NCBI GenBank assembly: GCA_017302045.1
Contig: JAFLED010000004.1
Location: forward strand, 1-41,088
Direction: 5' to 3'
Length of the DNA stretch: 41,088 bases
Source of the DNA: Spirochaetota bacterium
Lineage (GTDB): Bacteria; Spirochaetota; Leptospiria; Turneriellales; Turneriellaceae
In this document: one piece after another, positions 40,436-41,088 of the stretch
How the letters are laid out: every line of letters begins with the position of its first letter
How positions within the stretch are numbered: position 1 is the first letter of the stretch
The notes under the pieces: generated by a model
Seen by the model: only the letters and a program-made list of their open reading frames with translations
Databases searched by the model: none
Told to the model about the DNA's origin: nothing
Position numbers and translations under genes: made by a program

Positions 40436-41088
40436 ATGTCACCTGCAACCGGTAAATACAGCCCAGCAACTAAAATAAAGGGATTTCTCGCGGTATTGCT
40501 CGCCGTCTCAGCAATCGGTGCAGCGCCGGGCCAAAACGACGAATTCGACCTCACGTCAGAACAACTCGAGCAGAGCCAGGCACAGGCCGAACCGGTGGTT
40601 TACGGCAATACACTCGAAACGATGCGCGCCGCTGAAAAACCTCGTTTTGTCACACTCATGGATACCTACCAATATGCGCGCGGCAACGGGCTTGCGACGC
40701 GTGGCGTGCTTTTCTCTTACCATAACCGCGCGGCGCGCGAAGTGCGCTTCGTTGCCGACATTCCGGGGTTTCCGCACCAGGCGATGCGCCGCAACAAATA
40801 TGGCGTGTGGATTTATTTTTATGCGCCGCCCGAAATTGTGCATGCATCGCCGACGAAAAAAGTCCGCTATAAATTCTGGGTCGACGGTCTTTACACCGTC
40901 GACGATACACACCCGCAGCACGAGAAAGATACCGGCGGCCAGATGGCATCGGTCTTTCACCTGTTGCACGACCAGTTCGCGGCTTCGACAGGTGTTTTTG
41001 TGCTCGATACGCCCGTGAATCACGGTCGTGAAGTGCTGTTTCGTATTCCCGCCGGCGAAGCAGAGACGGCAAGCATCGCGGGGGATTT
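40436..41088 (+). CDS. Exported protein with AMPK/CBM48-type glycogen-binding Ig domains (3' end beyond the window)
   Basis: The frame is open from ATG 40436 to the right edge (217 codons) and so is partial. An N-terminal signal segment (KIKGFLAVLLAVSAIGAAPG) is followed by an acidic Gln-rich stretch (LTSEQLEQSQAQAEP). An early-set Ig domain then reads GVLFSYHNRAAREVRFVADIPGF and GVWIYFYAPP, with RYKFWVDGLYTVDDTHP at its end. That is the pattern of AMPK-beta/isoamylase N-terminal (CBM48-like) domains. A second copy begins at the edge (GREVLFRIPAGEAETASIAGDF). GAGGGATTT precedes the ATG. It is divergent from the TPR gene. Glycan binding is inferred from the fold only. Confidence 0.72.
   Translation, partial: MSPATGKYSPATKIKGFLAVLLAVSAIGAAPGQNDEFDLTSEQLEQSQAQAEPVVYGNTLETMRAAEKPRFVTLMDTYQYARGNGLATRGVLFSYHNRAAREVRFVADIPGFPHQAMRRNKYGVWIYFYAPPEIVHASPTKKVRYKFWVDGLYTVDDTHPQHEKDTGGQMASVFHLLHDQFAASTGVFVLDTPVNHGREVLFRIPAGEAETASIAGD

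Noticed and set aside
39395-40478. Repetitive plus-strand frames opposite the TPR-gene repeats
   Set aside because: Their repeats only mirror the coding repeats of the minus strand. Gly/Arg/Ser-rich translation without a start context.

Overview
The window looks like a chromosomal segment of a Gram-negative bacterium of moderately high GC. Lipoproteins, outer-membrane barrels, an envelope TPR protein and periplasmic metal genes point to a diderm. A spirochaete of the Leptospiraceae, such as a Turneriella-like organism, fits the gene styles best. That is an inference from gene content; no rRNA or other marker lies in the window. No tRNA, rRNA, CRISPR array or complete insertion sequence was seen, and no gene-free stretch exceeds 300 bases.

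Layout. 1-3.7 kb: a VapBC-type toxin-antitoxin pair overlapping a flavoprotein gene that runs off the left edge, an amidohydrolase, a MarR regulator with an SRPBCC protein, and a DJ-1/PfpI protein. 3.7-16.7 kb: a metal-resistance island. It holds a CzcA/CusA-type RND pump without a membrane-fusion adaptor, two small His/Cys-rich exported proteins, a free-standing heavy-metal-binding-domain protein, a TolC-like lipoprotein, a two-domain multicopper oxidase, a beta-CASP metallo-beta-lactamase nuclease, an AraC regulator, a DUF3703 protein, an ECF sigma factor with the cysteine layout of metal-sensing CorE-type factors, a PilZ protein, and a CopA-type Cu(+)-ATPase with YHS and HMBD domains. 16.7-25 kb: a predicted outer-membrane barrel, a pseudo-receiver protein, a voltage-gated cation channel, the GTPase Der, an ABC-F protein, a TetR regulator, a 5'-truncated DHFR/RibD-like remnant, an alpha/beta hydrolase and a DoxX-like protein. 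25-36.8 kb: a large lipoprotein, a zinc protease/beta-propeller/beta-barrel protein, a creD | creB-creC module with a canonical cre-tag in the divergent promoter, a GH18-like lipoprotein and an MFS transporter. 36.8-41 kb: a giant TPR membrane protein with a repetitive acidic Phe/Asp/Pro-rich N-terminus, divergent from a CBM48/AMPK-type glycogen-binding-domain protein cut by the right edge.

How the genes work together. The metal island covers sensing (ECF sigma factor with CxC plus a cysteine-rich tail; AraC), cytoplasmic export (CopA ATPase), periplasmic oxidation and sequestration (multicopper oxidase, HMBD and His/Cys-rich proteins), and trans-envelope export (RND pump plus TolC). Gene overlaps of the ATGA/TTGA type tie tolC, the oxidase and the nuclease together. 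The strongest regulatory find is TTCAC-N6-TTCAC upstream of creD, identical to the E. coli CreB binding consensus. Two regulator genes (AraC, TetR) each appear one base short in a homopolymer a few codons after their best start codon. Beside the TetR start, a reductase gene has lost its 5' end.
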